A DNA stretch of 64,000 nucleotides, taken from contig JAEUPZ010000003.1 in assembly GCA_016789885.1 (NCBI GenBank), positions 1 to 64,000 of the forward strand, read 5' to 3'. The notes below the pieces were generated by a model. That model saw only the letters and a list, made by a program, of their open reading frames with translations, was not told where the DNA came from and ran no database searches. Positions 9,177 to 18,431 of this stretch are shown here, piece after piece (the first letter of the stretch is position 1; each line of letters begins with the position of its first letter). Position numbers and translations under genes: made by a program. This stretch comes from Chromatiales bacterium. Its GTDB lineage: Bacteria > Pseudomonadota > Gammaproteobacteria > Steroidobacterales > GCA-2729495.

Positions 9177-11456
9177 TCAGCCCCTGACCGTGGCCAGCGC
9201 GTCGGCCCCGGCCCGCACCGCGCGGCGGCCGGTGAGCAGCCGCACGGCGAACCAGCCGAGGTAGAGCACGCCGATGCCGAAGACCACGTCGCCTGGCACC
9301 CGGGCCCAGACCAGCGCCTCCATCACCGGCGAGTGGATCACCTCCGCCGATCGGGCATACCAGAGGCCCACGGTGCCGCTGGCCCAGGCCTGGTATATAC
9401 CGGCGGGGACCAGCGACAGGAACACCATCAGCGCGAGCCCCGCGTTGAGGCACCAGAAGGCGGGCCGGAGCAGCCGGTCCTCCCAGGCCTCGCGCCGGGT
9501 CAGGCCCCGCAGGCAGAAGAGCATCAGCCCGATGCCCAGCATGCCGTAGACGCCGAAGAGCGCCGCGTGGCCGTGCGCCGGCGTCAGGTTCAGGCCCTGC
9601 ACGTAGTACAGGGAGATCGGCGGGTTGATGGCAAAGCCCAGCAGCCCCGCGCCGACGAGGTTCCAGACGCCCACGGACACGAAGCACAGGATCGGCCAGC
9701 GGTAGGCAGCCACCCACGGGGCCGCGCTGGCCCGCCGCCACGTGTTGAAGGCCTCGAAGCCGATCAGGGCGAGCGGCACCACTTCCAGCGCTGAGAACAC
9801 GGCCCCTACGGCGATGACCGAGGTGGGCGTGCCGGTGAAGTACAGGTGGTGCAGGGTTCCCAGCACGCCGCCGAACAGGAACACCGTGGTCTCGATGATG
9901 ATGGCGGCGTTGGCCACGGCGGCGCGCAGCAGGCCGAGGCGGGTGAAGAGCAGTGCGATCACCGCGGTGGCGAAGACCTCGAAGAAGCCCTCGACCCACA
10001 GGTGCACGAGCCACCAGCGCCAGTACTCGATCATGGAGTAGTGCGTCTCCTGGCCCCACATCAGCGACGAGGCGTAGAAGCCGCCGATGCACGCCGCCGA
10101 CAGGAAGACCATGGTGACGAGGCCGCGGCCCTCGCCGGGCGTGCGCAGCGCCGGCCACAGGGCCCGGCCGACGAGGAAGAGCCAGATCAGCAGGCCCGCG
10201 AACAGGCCCAGCTGCCAGACGCGGCCCATGCTCGTGTATTCGAGCCCCTGGCTGCCGATCCAGAACGCGTAGTCGCTGCCGAGGCGCTCAAGGGTGCCGA
10301 CCCAGCCCGTGGCGATGGAGCCGGCGACGATGAAGAGCAGCGCATAGAACAGCACGTTGACGCCGAGCTTCTGGAACCGCGGCTCCTGCCCCGAGATGAT
10401 GGGCCCGATGTACAGGCCGGTGGCGAGCCACGCCGTGGCGATCCAGAGCACGCCGAGCTGGGTGTGGATCGTGCGGCTGACCGAGAACGGCAGCAGCTCG
10501 GGCAGGGGAATGCCGAAGAACCCGTCGCCCTCGACGGCGTAGTGGGCCGACACCACCCCCATGACGACCTGGAGCAACAGCAACGCGATCACCACGTAGA
10601 AGTACTTGAGCGTGGCGCGCATCGAGGGGGTGACGGTGATGGTGAAGAGGGGGTCGCGCTCGGGCGCCCCGGGGTCCTGCGCCTCGGGCCGCGCGTGGTG
10701 GTACAGCACCATGCCCGCGATGCCGGCGATCAGCAGGATGACGCTCACGATGGACCACAGCCCCGTGCCCGGCGTCGGCGCGTTGCCCACCAGCGGTTCG
10801 TGGGGCCAGTTGCTCGTGTAGCTCACGCCGACCGTGTCCGGGCGGTCCGTGGTGGCCGCCCAGGCTGACCAGAAGAAGAAGGCCGGTATCGCGGCGAGGT
10901 CCGCCGGGTCGCGCACCGAGCCGGACGTCATGGCGTACTGCTCGCGCAGGGCGTCGAGGCTGGCGTCCTCACCGAAGAGGGCGGCGTAGTAGGCGGACAG
11001 TTCCCGGATCACCGCGGCCCGTTCGTTGCTCACGGTGACGGCGCCGGTGGCCTGGTCCCAGGTGTTGCGCCGCATCTCGGCCTGCAGGGTTTCCTCGACG
11101 GCTGCCTGCAGGCTCCGCGGGAGCGCGCCGAACTCGCGCCCGAAGTCCCGGCTCGCGATGCGCTCCCGCAGGGCCTCCGCCTCCCGGTGCAGCCAGTCGG
11201 CCGACCAGTCCGGCGCTACGTAGCTGCCGTGGCCCCACACCGACCCGACCTGCTGGCCGCCGGCGGCGAGCCACGCCCCCTTGCCGCGGTCGATCTGGCC
11301 GGCGGTGAACAGCACCTCGCCGCCGGCGGCGACGACCCGGGACGGTATGGGCGGCGCCTGCACGTAGATCTCGCGCCCCATCCACCCGAGGGCGAGGAAC
11401 GAGCCGAGGATCACGAAGGCGAGCAGGCGCCAGGCCTTGCGGAGGTCGGTGGGCAT
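9177..11456 (-). CDS. norB: Quinol-dependent nitric oxide reductase NorB (qNOR)
   Basis: A 759-residue membrane enzyme that reduces two NO to N2O with electrons from quinol. The length and the N-terminal extension (a membrane helix at about 12-32 followed by a periplasmic domain of some 200 residues with GKGAWLAAGGQQVGSVWGHG and YTSNWPHEPLVGN) are those of single-subunit qNOR rather than cytochrome-c-dependent NorB. The C-terminal part is a 12-helix haem-copper-oxidase core with expected histidine sites (RTIHTQLGVLWIATAW, EGFFEVFATA, PAHGHAALFGVYG). A ribosome site GGAGAAC sits 6 bases before the ATG, and the NsrR operator lies 18 bases upstream. Probably detoxifies NO rather than supporting full denitrification, since no other denitrification genes are nearby. 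Confidence 0.93.
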   Translation of the reverse strand: MPTDLRKAWRLLAFVILGSFLALGWMGREIYVQAPPIPSRVVAAGGEVLFTAGQIDRGKGAWLAAGGQQVGSVWGHGSYVAPDWSADWLHREAEALRERIASRDFGREFGALPRSLQAAVEETLQAEMRRNTWDQATGAVTVSNERAAVIRELSAYYAALFGEDASLDALREQYAMTSGSVRDPADLAAIPAFFFWSAWAATTDRPDTVGVSYTSNWPHEPLVGNAPTPGTGLWSIVSVILLIAGIAGMVLYHHARPEAQDPGAPERDPLFTITVTPSMRATLKYFYVVIALLLLQVVMGVVSAHYAVEGDGFFGIPLPELLPFSVSRTIHTQLGVLWIATAWLATGLYIGPIISGQEPRFQKLGVNVLFYALLFIVAGSIATGWVGTLERLGSDYAFWIGSQGLEYTSMGRVWQLGLFAGLLIWLFLVGRALWPALRTPGEGRGLVTMVFLSAACIGGFYASSLMWGQETHYSMIEYWRWWLVHLWVEGFFEVFATAVIALLFTRLGLLRAAVANAAIIIETTVFLFGGVLGTLHHLYFTGTPTSVIAVGAVFSALEVVPLALIGFEAFNTWRRASAAPWVAAYRWPILCFVSVGVWNLVGAGLLGFAINPPISLYYVQGLNLTPAHGHAALFGVYGMLGIGLMLFCLRGLTRREAWEDRLLRPAFWCLNAGLALMVFLSLVPAGIYQAWASGTVGLWYARSAEVIHSPVMEALVWARVPGDVVFGIGVLYLGWFAVRLLTGRRAVRAGADALATVRG

Positions 11457-11473
11457 GGGCGTTCTCCGGTTTC

Positions 11474-11500
11474 TTAAGATGCATCATCGATGCATCTTAA
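11474..11500 (-). promoter_or_regulatory. NsrR operator upstream of norB
   Basis: A perfect 11-base inverted repeat, TTAAGATGCAT (11474-11484) and ATGCATCTTAA (11490-11500), around CATCG. It contains the AAGATGCAT half-sites of the known NsrR consensus in the 11-1-11 arrangement. It lies 18 bases upstream of the norB start codon, so bound repressor would cover the transcription start. The remaining bases up to 11663 show no gene. Confidence 0.88.
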
Positions 11501-11663
11501 AAGGCGGACAACTTCGGGTTTCCCTTATACGGCTGGAGGGCAGCGGGTCTGCGACGCACGAGCGGCCGCCGGTGAACCGGCTGCCGGCAGCCTGGTGCGT
11601 GGCGGCCCCAACGGGTCGCGGCGACGTCCGGGGCAGCGTGCCCCTCGGGGGTGTGGCCCGCGG

Positions 11664-12554
11664 CTAGTTCAGCACCTTGCCCAGCACCGTAACCCGGTGC
11701 ATCTCCCGCGGCTCGGTGTAGTCGCCCACGGCGTAGTGGGCCGTGCAGCGGTTGTCCCACATGGCGATGGAGTTCTTCTCCCAGTAGAAGCGGCAGTGCA
11801 GCTCCTTCCAGTCGATGTGCCGGAACAGGAACTGCAGCAGCGCGTCGCTCTCGCGGGCCTTGAGGCCCTCGATATGGGTCGTGGTGAGCTCGCTCACGTA
11901 GAGCAGCTTGCGGCCGGTCTCCGGGTGCACCTGCACCAGCGGGTGCAGCACCGGCGGCGCCTTCTTGAACGTCGCCGCATACCGCTCGGGTCCGCCCGGC
12001 ATCTGCAGCTCCTGCCGCCGGTAGGTGTGCGTCACGTCGTGCCAGGCCGACAGGCCCTCGACGATGGCCTGCATCTTCGGCGACAGGGTCTCGTACGCAC
12101 GGTAGAGGTTGACCCACATCGTGTCGCCACCCCGGGACGGCGGGTTCACCGACCGCAGGATCGCCGCCAGCGGCGGGTCGTTGGTGTAGGAGAGGTCCTC
12201 GTGCCAGGCGTTGGCGAGGCGCAGGTTCTCTTCCTCGCCGCTCTTCGCCTTGAGGACGATGATCTCCTTGTGGTCCTTCAGGCTCGGGATGAACGGGTGG
12301 ATGTGGAGCTCGCCGAAGTTGCGGCCGAAGGCGACCTGCTGGTCGGGCGTGATGTCCTGGTCCCGGAAGAACAGCACCAGCTGCTCGAGGAACGCGCGCT
12401 TGAGCTCGGCGTAGGTCTCGGCGTCGAGCGGCTGCCGCAGGTCGACGCCGTGGACGATGGCGCCCAGCGACCCCGAGATCGGCTGCAGGCGGATCCGGTG
12501 GTAGGGGGCCGGGGCACCGGCGGGGTTGCCGGCAGGGGCAGCGGTGGCGGCCAT
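11664..12554 (-). CDS. TauD/TfdA-family Fe(II)/2-oxoglutarate dioxygenase
   Basis: A 296-residue enzyme of the taurine/2,4-D dioxygenase family. The iron site is visible: His118 and Asp120 in AWHEDLSY, and the distal His273 in NRCTAHYAV, with the 2-oxoglutarate-binding Arg287 in REMHRV. Family members hydroxylate sulfonates, aryloxyacids, amino acids or small metabolites using oxygen and 2-oxoglutarate. No sulfonate transporter or sulfur gene is adjacent, so taurine is not assured. The ATG at 12554 gives a normal family length; the frame is open further but upstream sequence is proline/arginine-rich shadow. It follows the DUF1254 pair in the same direction, 151 bases after the stop at 12706. 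Confidence 0.85.
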   Translation of the reverse strand: MAATAAPAGNPAGAPAPYHRIRLQPISGSLGAIVHGVDLRQPLDAETYAELKRAFLEQLVLFFRDQDITPDQQVAFGRNFGELHIHPFIPSLKDHKEIIVLKAKSGEEENLRLANAWHEDLSYTNDPPLAAILRSVNPPSRGGDTMWVNLYRAYETLSPKMQAIVEGLSAWHDVTHTYRRQELQMPGGPERYAATFKKAPPVLHPLVQVHPETGRKLLYVSELTTTHIEGLKARESDALLQFLFRHIDWKELHCRFYWEKNSIAMWDNRCTAHYAVGDYTEPREMHRVTVLGKVLN

Positions 12555-12705
12555 GTGGCGGCTCCGGATGGGGGGTGCCCGGATGGTAGGCAGGGTCCCG
12601 GGCACTGTCCATGGTGTGAGCGGTCGGGTCGGGTCGTGGCCGACTGCATGGTGCGGTGCCAGCCACCCCGGACAGTCCGCCGACCCCCGCGTCCGGCAGG
12701 CCGGT

Positions 12706-14187
12706 TCAGGGTGACGTCCCCGCCGCACGGGCCTCGGCCACCGGTGGTGCCACCCAGGTGCCATCGAGCGCTGCCCGCTGCGGGAGATACATGCGCAAGA
12801 CCATTCCCATCGGCCCGGCCGGAGCCGGCAGCCAGTTGCTTTCCAGGGCTTCGCCCGGGGACTGGTGCTGCAGGTACAGGGTCACGCCACCGTCGGCATT
12901 CCTCCTGAGCCGCGGCAGCATCGATGAGTTGATGAGGTAACGGTCGATCGGGTTATCGACCATCAGCCGGGTCTTCGCGTCATACATCGTCAGCGACCAG
13001 AATGCGTCGACCGGCGGCAGTGCGTCGGGACCGAAGGTCAGGGTGTACCGACTCGTGGCGGCGTCGAGCAGGGCCCCGCCGCCATCGACCTGGTACGAGA
13101 CATAGAACGTCTCCCCGATGTCGTTGCCATAGATGCCCGCCCACGCACCCAGTGCCCGCTCCCTGTACTTGCCTCTCATGAGCTCTGGCGTGCCGAAGAG
13201 TCCGGCCGACGACGCCAGCTTCCGGGCCTCGGCGTCGAGATCGGCCCTGATTTCCTGCATGCCGTCGTCGACGGCGGCCAGGATTCCGGCAGGCGTGCCG
13301 GCCGCAGGCCAGTCGCCGCCGGGCACGATGCCGATCCGCGCGAACCTCGCCCGCAGCGGCTCCTCGCCGGCAAGCGGCGGTGCGAACTGCAGCAGGAAGC
13401 TCGCGTACTGCCAGAAATCCGTGGCGATCCGCGCCTGCGTGATCGCCGGATAGCTGATCTCCGGCGGCGCCGCCGGCGGCGGGACGCCCAGATAGGCGCT
13501 CAGCGGCTGCACCCTGTACTGGGCCTGTATCGCCTCGACCCTTGGCAGGTCGCCGGGGTCGAACAGCTGCGTACGGAACTGCCCGAACATGATCTGCGTG
13601 GGGACGCGGATGACCCGCCTGATGCCCGGCGCCGTCTCTCCGCTCCAGTCGGGACCCGCGATCAGGAACCGCCCGCCATCGTTGCCGTCCTTGCGGGTGC
13701 CGAGATAATCGACGTTGTGCGTGTAGAGATCGACGAGCTGCAGGGAGTAGTAGCGGTTGCGCTCGATCGGCGGCAGCGTCACCACCTGCGGCTCCCGCCG
13801 CAGGTCCATGATCAGGTACGAGTAGGGCGTATCAGAGTTGGCGGTGACTATCGTCGTGTCGCGCGGGGTGAAGACCCGTGCCACGTTGACGATGGTGTTC
13901 ATCGGGCCCTTGAACTCGGGGCTCGTCGGGTCCAGCGCGAACTGGTAGATCGTCTGGTAGTTCTGCACCATCGGGTACAGATAGACGTAGGCCTCCCTGG
14001 CGATGGCCCGGGCCTCGGCCGGCGTCGCCGCCCCTGCTGCGCCGGGCGGGTCTGGTGCCGCGGGTGGTGCATCGTTCCGGGAGCAAGCGACGCCGGAGAG
14101 CAGCAGGCCGCCCGCGAGCATCCGGACGAGGATGCCGGGACGACCAGGCGGAGTGCGGGTCAGCTGTTCTGGGCGGGCCATCGTCAT
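12706..14187 (-). CDS. DUF1254/DUF1214-domain lipoprotein
   Basis: A 493-residue protein with a lipoprotein signal (lipobox LSGVAC, Cys near residue 35) followed by a Pro/Ala-rich linker. The DUF1254 domain (EAYVYLYPMVQNYQTIYQFA, TIVTANSDTPYSYLIMDL) is followed by the DUF1214 domain near the end (DAFWSLTMYDAKTRLMVDN, LYLQHQSPG). These domains are common in secreted proteins of environmental proteobacteria, but no enzymatic reaction is firmly established. It follows a shorter relative (14298-15344) by 110 bases in the same direction, so a paralogous pair is likely co-transcribed. Confidence 0.8.
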   Translation of the reverse strand: MTMARPEQLTRTPPGRPGILVRMLAGGLLLSGVACSRNDAPPAAPDPPGAAGAATPAEARAIAREAYVYLYPMVQNYQTIYQFALDPTSPEFKGPMNTIVNVARVFTPRDTTIVTANSDTPYSYLIMDLRREPQVVTLPPIERNRYYSLQLVDLYTHNVDYLGTRKDGNDGGRFLIAGPDWSGETAPGIRRVIRVPTQIMFGQFRTQLFDPGDLPRVEAIQAQYRVQPLSAYLGVPPPAAPPEISYPAITQARIATDFWQYASFLLQFAPPLAGEEPLRARFARIGIVPGGDWPAAGTPAGILAAVDDGMQEIRADLDAEARKLASSAGLFGTPELMRGKYRERALGAWAGIYGNDIGETFYVSYQVDGGGALLDAATSRYTLTFGPDALPPVDAFWSLTMYDAKTRLMVDNPIDRYLINSSMLPRLRRNADGGVTLYLQHQSPGEALESNWLPAPAGPMGMVLRMYLPQRAALDGTWVAPPVAEARAAGTSP

Positions 14188-14297
14188 GCGTGGGATCTCC
14201 CGGGCTGCAGGCTTCCGTCAGCGGTCATGCGCAGGCCTCGACCGGCGGTGGCGGCCGTCGGTGTGGCCGCGGATGCGGCGACGTCTGCCATCGCCCG

Positions 14298-15344
14298 TCA
14301 ATCGACGGGCCGGGCTTCGGGGAACTGCCACTGTCCGTCCAGGATCCGGGGCTGCGGGCGGTACAGCCGAACCATGTAATTCCAGCCCGGCATTACCGGA
14401 AGGCAGTTGGGTATCCGGCCGTCGCAACCGCCGAACTGGACGTCGATCGAGCCATCCGCCGATCGCCTTGCGGTCACATTGTTCAGCGAGTAGGCGTTGT
14501 GCTGGTTGGGCACGAAGTAACCGCTCGCGTTGTAGACGCTGATCGACCAGAAGCCGTCGACGGGAACGGAGCCCACCTTCAGCCGGTGGACGGTCCTTCC
14601 ATCGTTCCTCGCCGGCACGACGTTCAGGTACAGCGCTTCCCGCTCGGGATTGCCACCCCAGCCCTGCGCGGCGCCGATCAGGAACCGCACCGGCTCGGTC
14701 TGTGCCTTGCTGCCGTACATGCGCCTCGTGTCCGGCATGGTGGACGCCAGGGTCAGCAGCGCCTCGCGGACCTTGTTCTGGCTCGCCTGGTCCCACTGAG
14801 GCAGCTCGAACGTGCCCCTGGCCTCCTGCGCCACGGCGATGCCGTCCTGAACGGCGTGGGCGGCGCGCACGTCGGCCGGGTCATTCGGGTCGACGAACGT
14901 GCGGACGGCGGCGACGACATGGCGGGTTCCGACGTCTCCGCGCGTAAGCCGATACTCACCGGGCGTGTAGTAAACGCCCAGCGTGTAGTGGTCCTGGTTG
15001 ATGACCTGCAGCGACACGAACCGCGATCCGGCCTCGGGCAGCGAGATGGTTACCGGTCCTGCGTCGAGGTCGAACACTGCCGAGGAGTACAGCGTGTCGC
15101 GATTCAGGCGGATGACCGATTGCTTGTCGAGCGGCGCGGGCTCACGCGTGTGGTCGAACCTGCCAAAGCCGCCGTTCCGGACGATGCCGCTGAAGTAGAG
15201 GTCCGATTCGGCGCGGACGAAATTGTCGGGGTTGACGGGGACCGGAGCAGCCGGCTGCGCCGCCAGGAGCGGCAGGGCAAGCATCGCGCCGACGGAGAGA
15301 AGCCCGGCTGCCGCGTGGGCAGATCCTCGTGCATGGTGGTTCAT
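14298..15344 (-). CDS. Secreted DUF1254/DUF1214-domain protein
   Basis: A 348-residue exported protein with an N-terminal signal (hydrophobic run about residues 10-28, cleavage near LLAAQPA). It carries the family blocks SVIRLNRDTLYSSAVFDL and RFVSLQVINQDHYTLGVYY near residues 75-120 and the DUF1214-like end DGFWSISVYNASGYFVPN. Shorter than its downstream neighbour and without a lipobox. The pair differs mainly in anchoring: one free in the periplasm, one lipid-linked. The first gene of a minus-strand group that diverges from the molybdenum hydroxylase genes; the shared 379-base gap probably contains both promoters. Function unknown. Confidence 0.78.
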   Translation of the reverse strand: MNHHARGSAHAAAGLLSVGAMLALPLLAAQPAAPVPVNPDNFVRAESDLYFSGIVRNGGFGRFDHTREPAPLDKQSVIRLNRDTLYSSAVFDLDAGPVTISLPEAGSRFVSLQVINQDHYTLGVYYTPGEYRLTRGDVGTRHVVAAVRTFVDPNDPADVRAAHAVQDGIAVAQEARGTFELPQWDQASQNKVREALLTLASTMPDTRRMYGSKAQTEPVRFLIGAAQGWGGNPEREALYLNVVPARNDGRTVHRLKVGSVPVDGFWSISVYNASGYFVPNQHNAYSLNNVTARRSADGSIDVQFGGCDGRIPNCLPVMPGWNYMVRLYRPQPRILDGQWQFPEARPVD

Positions 15345-15723
15345 CAGGGGACCTCGCTGACAGCAACTGCGCCCGGGCGCCGCCACCGTGATGATTGCCC
15401 CTGGTGCGGCGCGGTGCCAGGGGCGGGGGTGTCCGTGCGCGGCACGCGCGGACATGCTGCGCCGCGCAGCACGTGATGCCAGCCGTGACGGCAGCATGAC
15501 GGCCAACGCGGGTTCGGCCCCGTGGCCGTGCGTCCCCGTGGCGTCGACGCACGGACGTCCGGCGCGGGTCGTTTCTCTGTAAGCCGTGGGCCGTTCTTCT
15601 GTCAAGCACAGCCGAGGCCCGGTGGATCGTCGCCTTGCCGACGCCTTGCCAACGCCGGCCACCGGCGTGACACTCAAGGGCATCCCGCAGCCACGGACAC
15701 TGTTCGTCGAGGGGGCAGGCGCC
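15345..15723. other. Gene-free divergent region between DUF1254 and molybdenum hydroxylase genes
   Basis: About 380 bases without a convincing gene. A purine-rich stretch (about 15707-15715) ending 8 bases before the ATG at 15724 serves as ribosome site for the iron-sulfur subunit. I see no clear paired -35/-10 boxes, operator palindrome or terminator. Confidence 0.5.
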
Positions 15724-16197
15724 ATGCAGAAGCTCAACGTCAATGGCCGCGTCGTCGAGGTGGATGCCGAGCCGGACACGCCGCTGCTCTGGGTCCTGCG
15801 CGACACCCTCGGGCTGACGGGCACGAAGTTCGGCTGCGGAGCCGCGCTGTGCGGCGCCTGCACGGTGCACGTCGATGGCGAGCCGGTGCGATCCTGCGTC
15901 CTCCCGGTCAGTGCCGTTACCGACACGCAACGCATCACCACGATCGAGGGACTGTCGTCCGACCGCAGCCATCCCGTGCAGCAGGCCTGGCTCGAGATCG
16001 ACGTCCCCCAGTGCGGCTACTGCCAGTCGGGCCAGATCATGAGCGCCGCGGCGCTGCTGGCGCGTTCGCCGCAGCCAACCGATGCGGAGATCGATGCGGC
16101 GCTCGCGGGCAACCTCTGTCGCTGCGGCACCTACCAGCGCATCCGGGCCGGCATCCGGCGCGCCGCGGAGATCGCGGCCCGCCCGGCGAAGTCCTGA
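15724..16197 (+). CDS. 2Fe-2S subunit of a molybdenum hydroxylase (isoquinoline 1-oxidoreductase alpha type)
   Basis: A 157-residue protein with two 2Fe-2S sites. The plant-type ferredoxin motif is [11 protein letters not shown] with a fourth Cys in VRSCVLP, about residues 38-60; the helical second cluster motif is [10 protein letters not shown] near 100 and [11 protein letters not shown] near 138. This matches IorA/CoxS-type electron-transfer subunits, which pass electrons from the molybdenum subunit. The 27-base gap to the large subunit gene indicates one transcript. ATG 15724 is chosen because MQKLNVNGR is the family start; an upstream in-frame start at 15586 would add an unlikely tail. 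Confidence 0.9.
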   Translation: MQKLNVNGRVVEVDAEPDTPLLWVLRDTLGLTGTKFGCGAALCGACTVHVDGEPVRSCVLPVSAVTDTQRITTIEGLSSDRSHPVQQAWLEIDVPQCGYCQSGQIMSAAALLARSPQPTDAEIDAALAGNLCRCGTYQRIRAGIRRAAEIAARPAKS

Positions 16198-16224
16198 TCC
16201 CTGGCCCCCACGAGGAGCAAGGCG

Positions 16225-18372
16225 ATGAATGTCATGACGATGCATCGGCGGGATTTCCTCACGGGCGCGCTGGCCGTGTCCGGCGGGCTCGTGCTGGCGG
16301 TCGGCCTGCCCGGCTGTGGCCGGAAGCCGGCCGCCACCGGCCCCGCGGCGCCTGTCGACCTCAACGCCTGGCTGCAGGTCGGTACCGACGGTACGGTGCG
16401 GTTCTGGTGCGATCGCTCCGAGATGGGCCAGGGGGTCTACACGGCGCTGCCGATGCTGATTGCCGAGGAGCTGGGCGTGGCGCCGGAGGCGATCCGGGTC
16501 GAGTTCGCGCCGGCGGGCGAGCAGTTCACGAACAACCTCCTCGGCACGCAGATCACCGGCGGGAGCACCAGCGTGCGCGACGCCTGGGTCAAGCTCCGGA
16601 CCGCTGGCGCCCAGGCCCGCGAGATGCTCGTGGCTGCCGCCGCGGCAGAGTGGGGCGTCGCCCCGGGGGACTGTCGCGTCGAGGGTGGCTCCGTCGTCGC
16701 ACCGGATGGCGGTAGGCTCCCGTACGCCGCGGTCGCCGAGGCGGCCGGCAGGCTGCCGGTCCCGCAGGACGTCGCGCTGAAGCCGGCCTCCGCATTCACG
16801 GTGATCGGCCGCCCACAGCGCCGCCTCGATACCGGCGCCAAGGTCGACGGCAGCGCCGTCTACGGGATCGACGTGAGGCTCGATGGCCTGCTCCACGGCG
16901 CCCTGGCCCAGCCCCCGACGCTCGGTGGCCGCGTCAGGTCCTTCGACGCCACGGCCGCGAAGGCCATGCCGGGGGTCCGGGACGTGGTCCAGACCTCGAC
17001 CGGCATCGTCGTCGTCGCCAACACCTGGTGGCGTGCCCGGAAGGCGCGCGACGCGCTGCGGATCGAGTGGGATCCGGGCCCGAACTCGGCCCTCGATACC
17101 GATGCCGTGATGCGCGGGCTGCGGGCAGCCGCGTCGGCTGAAGGCCAGGTGGCCCGCAATGACGGCGATGCCCCGGCGGCCATCGCCGCGGCCCGCCGGG
17201 GCGCCGGCGGGCTCGTCAGTGCCGGCTACGAGCTGCCGCTGCTCGCCCACGCGACGCTGGAGCCGCAGAACTGCACCGCCGTGGTGACCGCCGACGGCTG
17301 CGACGTGTACGTGCCGACGCAGACGCAGCTCATCGCCCGGGCGACGGCCGCCGCGGCGGCCGGCCTGCCGCCCGAAAAGGTCCGGGTGCACACGACCTTC
17401 CTCGGTGGCGGGTTCGGGCGGCGCCTCGAGGTCGACTTCATCCCGGCGGCGGTGGAGGCGAGCAAGGCCGTCGGTGCCCCGGTGAAGGTGCTCTGGACCC
17501 GCGAGGACGACACGACCCATGACGCGTACCGGCCGCCGGCCTTCAACCGTGTCAGTGCGGTGCTCGGCGCCGACGGCCGCCCGACCGCCTGGCACCTGCA
17601 CCTGACCAGCCCCTCCATCACGGCGCGCATGTTCCCGGCGGCCGTCGAGAACGCCGTCGATCCGTTCGCCATCGAGGCGGCGACCAACTATCCCTACGAC
17701 GTTCCGAACGTGCGCGTGACCTACAACCGCCACGAGATCGGCATCGACGTCGGCTACTGGCGCTCGGTGAGCCACGCCCTGAACTGCTTCGTGGCCGAGT
17801 CTTTCATGGACGAGCTGGCCGCCGCCGCGGGCCGGGACCCGGTGGCCTACCGCCTGGCGCTGCTCGACCGCCAGCCGCGCTTCGCCGCGGTGCTGAGGCG
17901 CGCCGCCGACGAGGCAGGCTGGGCGATGCCACCGGCGGGCCACAGCCTGGGCGTCGCGCTGATGGAGGGCTACGGTACCTACATGGCCATGGTGGCCGAC
18001 GTGACCGTCGAGGATGGCCGGCTGAAGGTCCACGCGCTGCACTGCGCGCTGGACTGCGGCCAGGCCGTCAATCCCGACACCGTGGTGGCGCAGGTCGAGA
18101 GTTCCGTCGTGTTCGGCCTGTCGGCAGCACTCTGGGGCCGTATCGATTTGAAGGATGGCCAGGTGCAGCAGCGCAACTTCGACACGTACCGGGTGCTGCG
18201 CCTGCCCGAGTTGCCACGCATCGTGACGTACGTGCTCGACAGCACCGCTGAGCCCGGCGGCATCGGCGAGCCGGCGACGGCGCTGGTCGCGCCGGCGGTG
18301 GCCAACGCGGTGTACCGGGCGACGGAGCGGCGCCTGCGCTCGCTGCCCCTGTCACTGCATGGCATCGCCTGA
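16225..18372 (+). CDS. Molybdopterin-binding large subunit of a xanthine-dehydrogenase-family oxidoreductase (IorB type)
   Basis: A 715-residue enzyme with a twin-arginine signal (HRRDFLTGALAVSGG), so it is exported folded to the periplasm. Molybdopterin-binding blocks are visible: GQGVYTALPMLIAEELG near residue 72, TFLGGGFGRRLEVDF near 391, and GGIGEPATALVAPAVANA near 673, whose Glu is the expected catalytic base. The fusion of two half-domains and the lack of a separate FAD subunit are typical of isoquinoline 1-oxidoreductase and aldehyde-dehydrogenase-type enzymes. The substrate is unknown: aldehydes or N-heterocycles are the usual candidates. The usual cytochrome c partner is not adjacent. 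A second in-frame ATG at 16234 is possible. Confidence 0.88.
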   Translation: MNVMTMHRRDFLTGALAVSGGLVLAVGLPGCGRKPAATGPAAPVDLNAWLQVGTDGTVRFWCDRSEMGQGVYTALPMLIAEELGVAPEAIRVEFAPAGEQFTNNLLGTQITGGSTSVRDAWVKLRTAGAQAREMLVAAAAAEWGVAPGDCRVEGGSVVAPDGGRLPYAAVAEAAGRLPVPQDVALKPASAFTVIGRPQRRLDTGAKVDGSAVYGIDVRLDGLLHGALAQPPTLGGRVRSFDATAAKAMPGVRDVVQTSTGIVVVANTWWRARKARDALRIEWDPGPNSALDTDAVMRGLRAAASAEGQVARNDGDAPAAIAAARRGAGGLVSAGYELPLLAHATLEPQNCTAVVTADGCDVYVPTQTQLIARATAAAAAGLPPEKVRVHTTFLGGGFGRRLEVDFIPAAVEASKAVGAPVKVLWTREDDTTHDAYRPPAFNRVSAVLGADGRPTAWHLHLTSPSITARMFPAAVENAVDPFAIEAATNYPYDVPNVRVTYNRHEIGIDVGYWRSVSHALNCFVAESFMDELAAAAGRDPVAYRLALLDRQPRFAAVLRRAADEAGWAMPPAGHSLGVALMEGYGTYMAMVADVTVEDGRLKVHALHCALDCGQAVNPDTVVAQVESSVVFGLSAALWGRIDLKDGQVQQRNFDTYRVLRLPELPRIVTYVLDSTAEPGGIGEPATALVAPAVANAVYRATERRLRSLPLSLHGIA

Positions 18373-18431
18373 CAGGGGGACGGGGCCCGGCGTGTGTCGC
18401 GGCCCTGGCCTCCGTGGGCACTGACCTGACG

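Noticed and set aside
15142..18042. 966-residue open frame on the minus strand opposite the molybdenum hydroxylase genes
   Set aside because: It is antisense to strongly supported genes, has no domain, and its composition (His/Arg/Val-rich with repeats of GH, RR, AG) is that of a GC-driven shadow frame.
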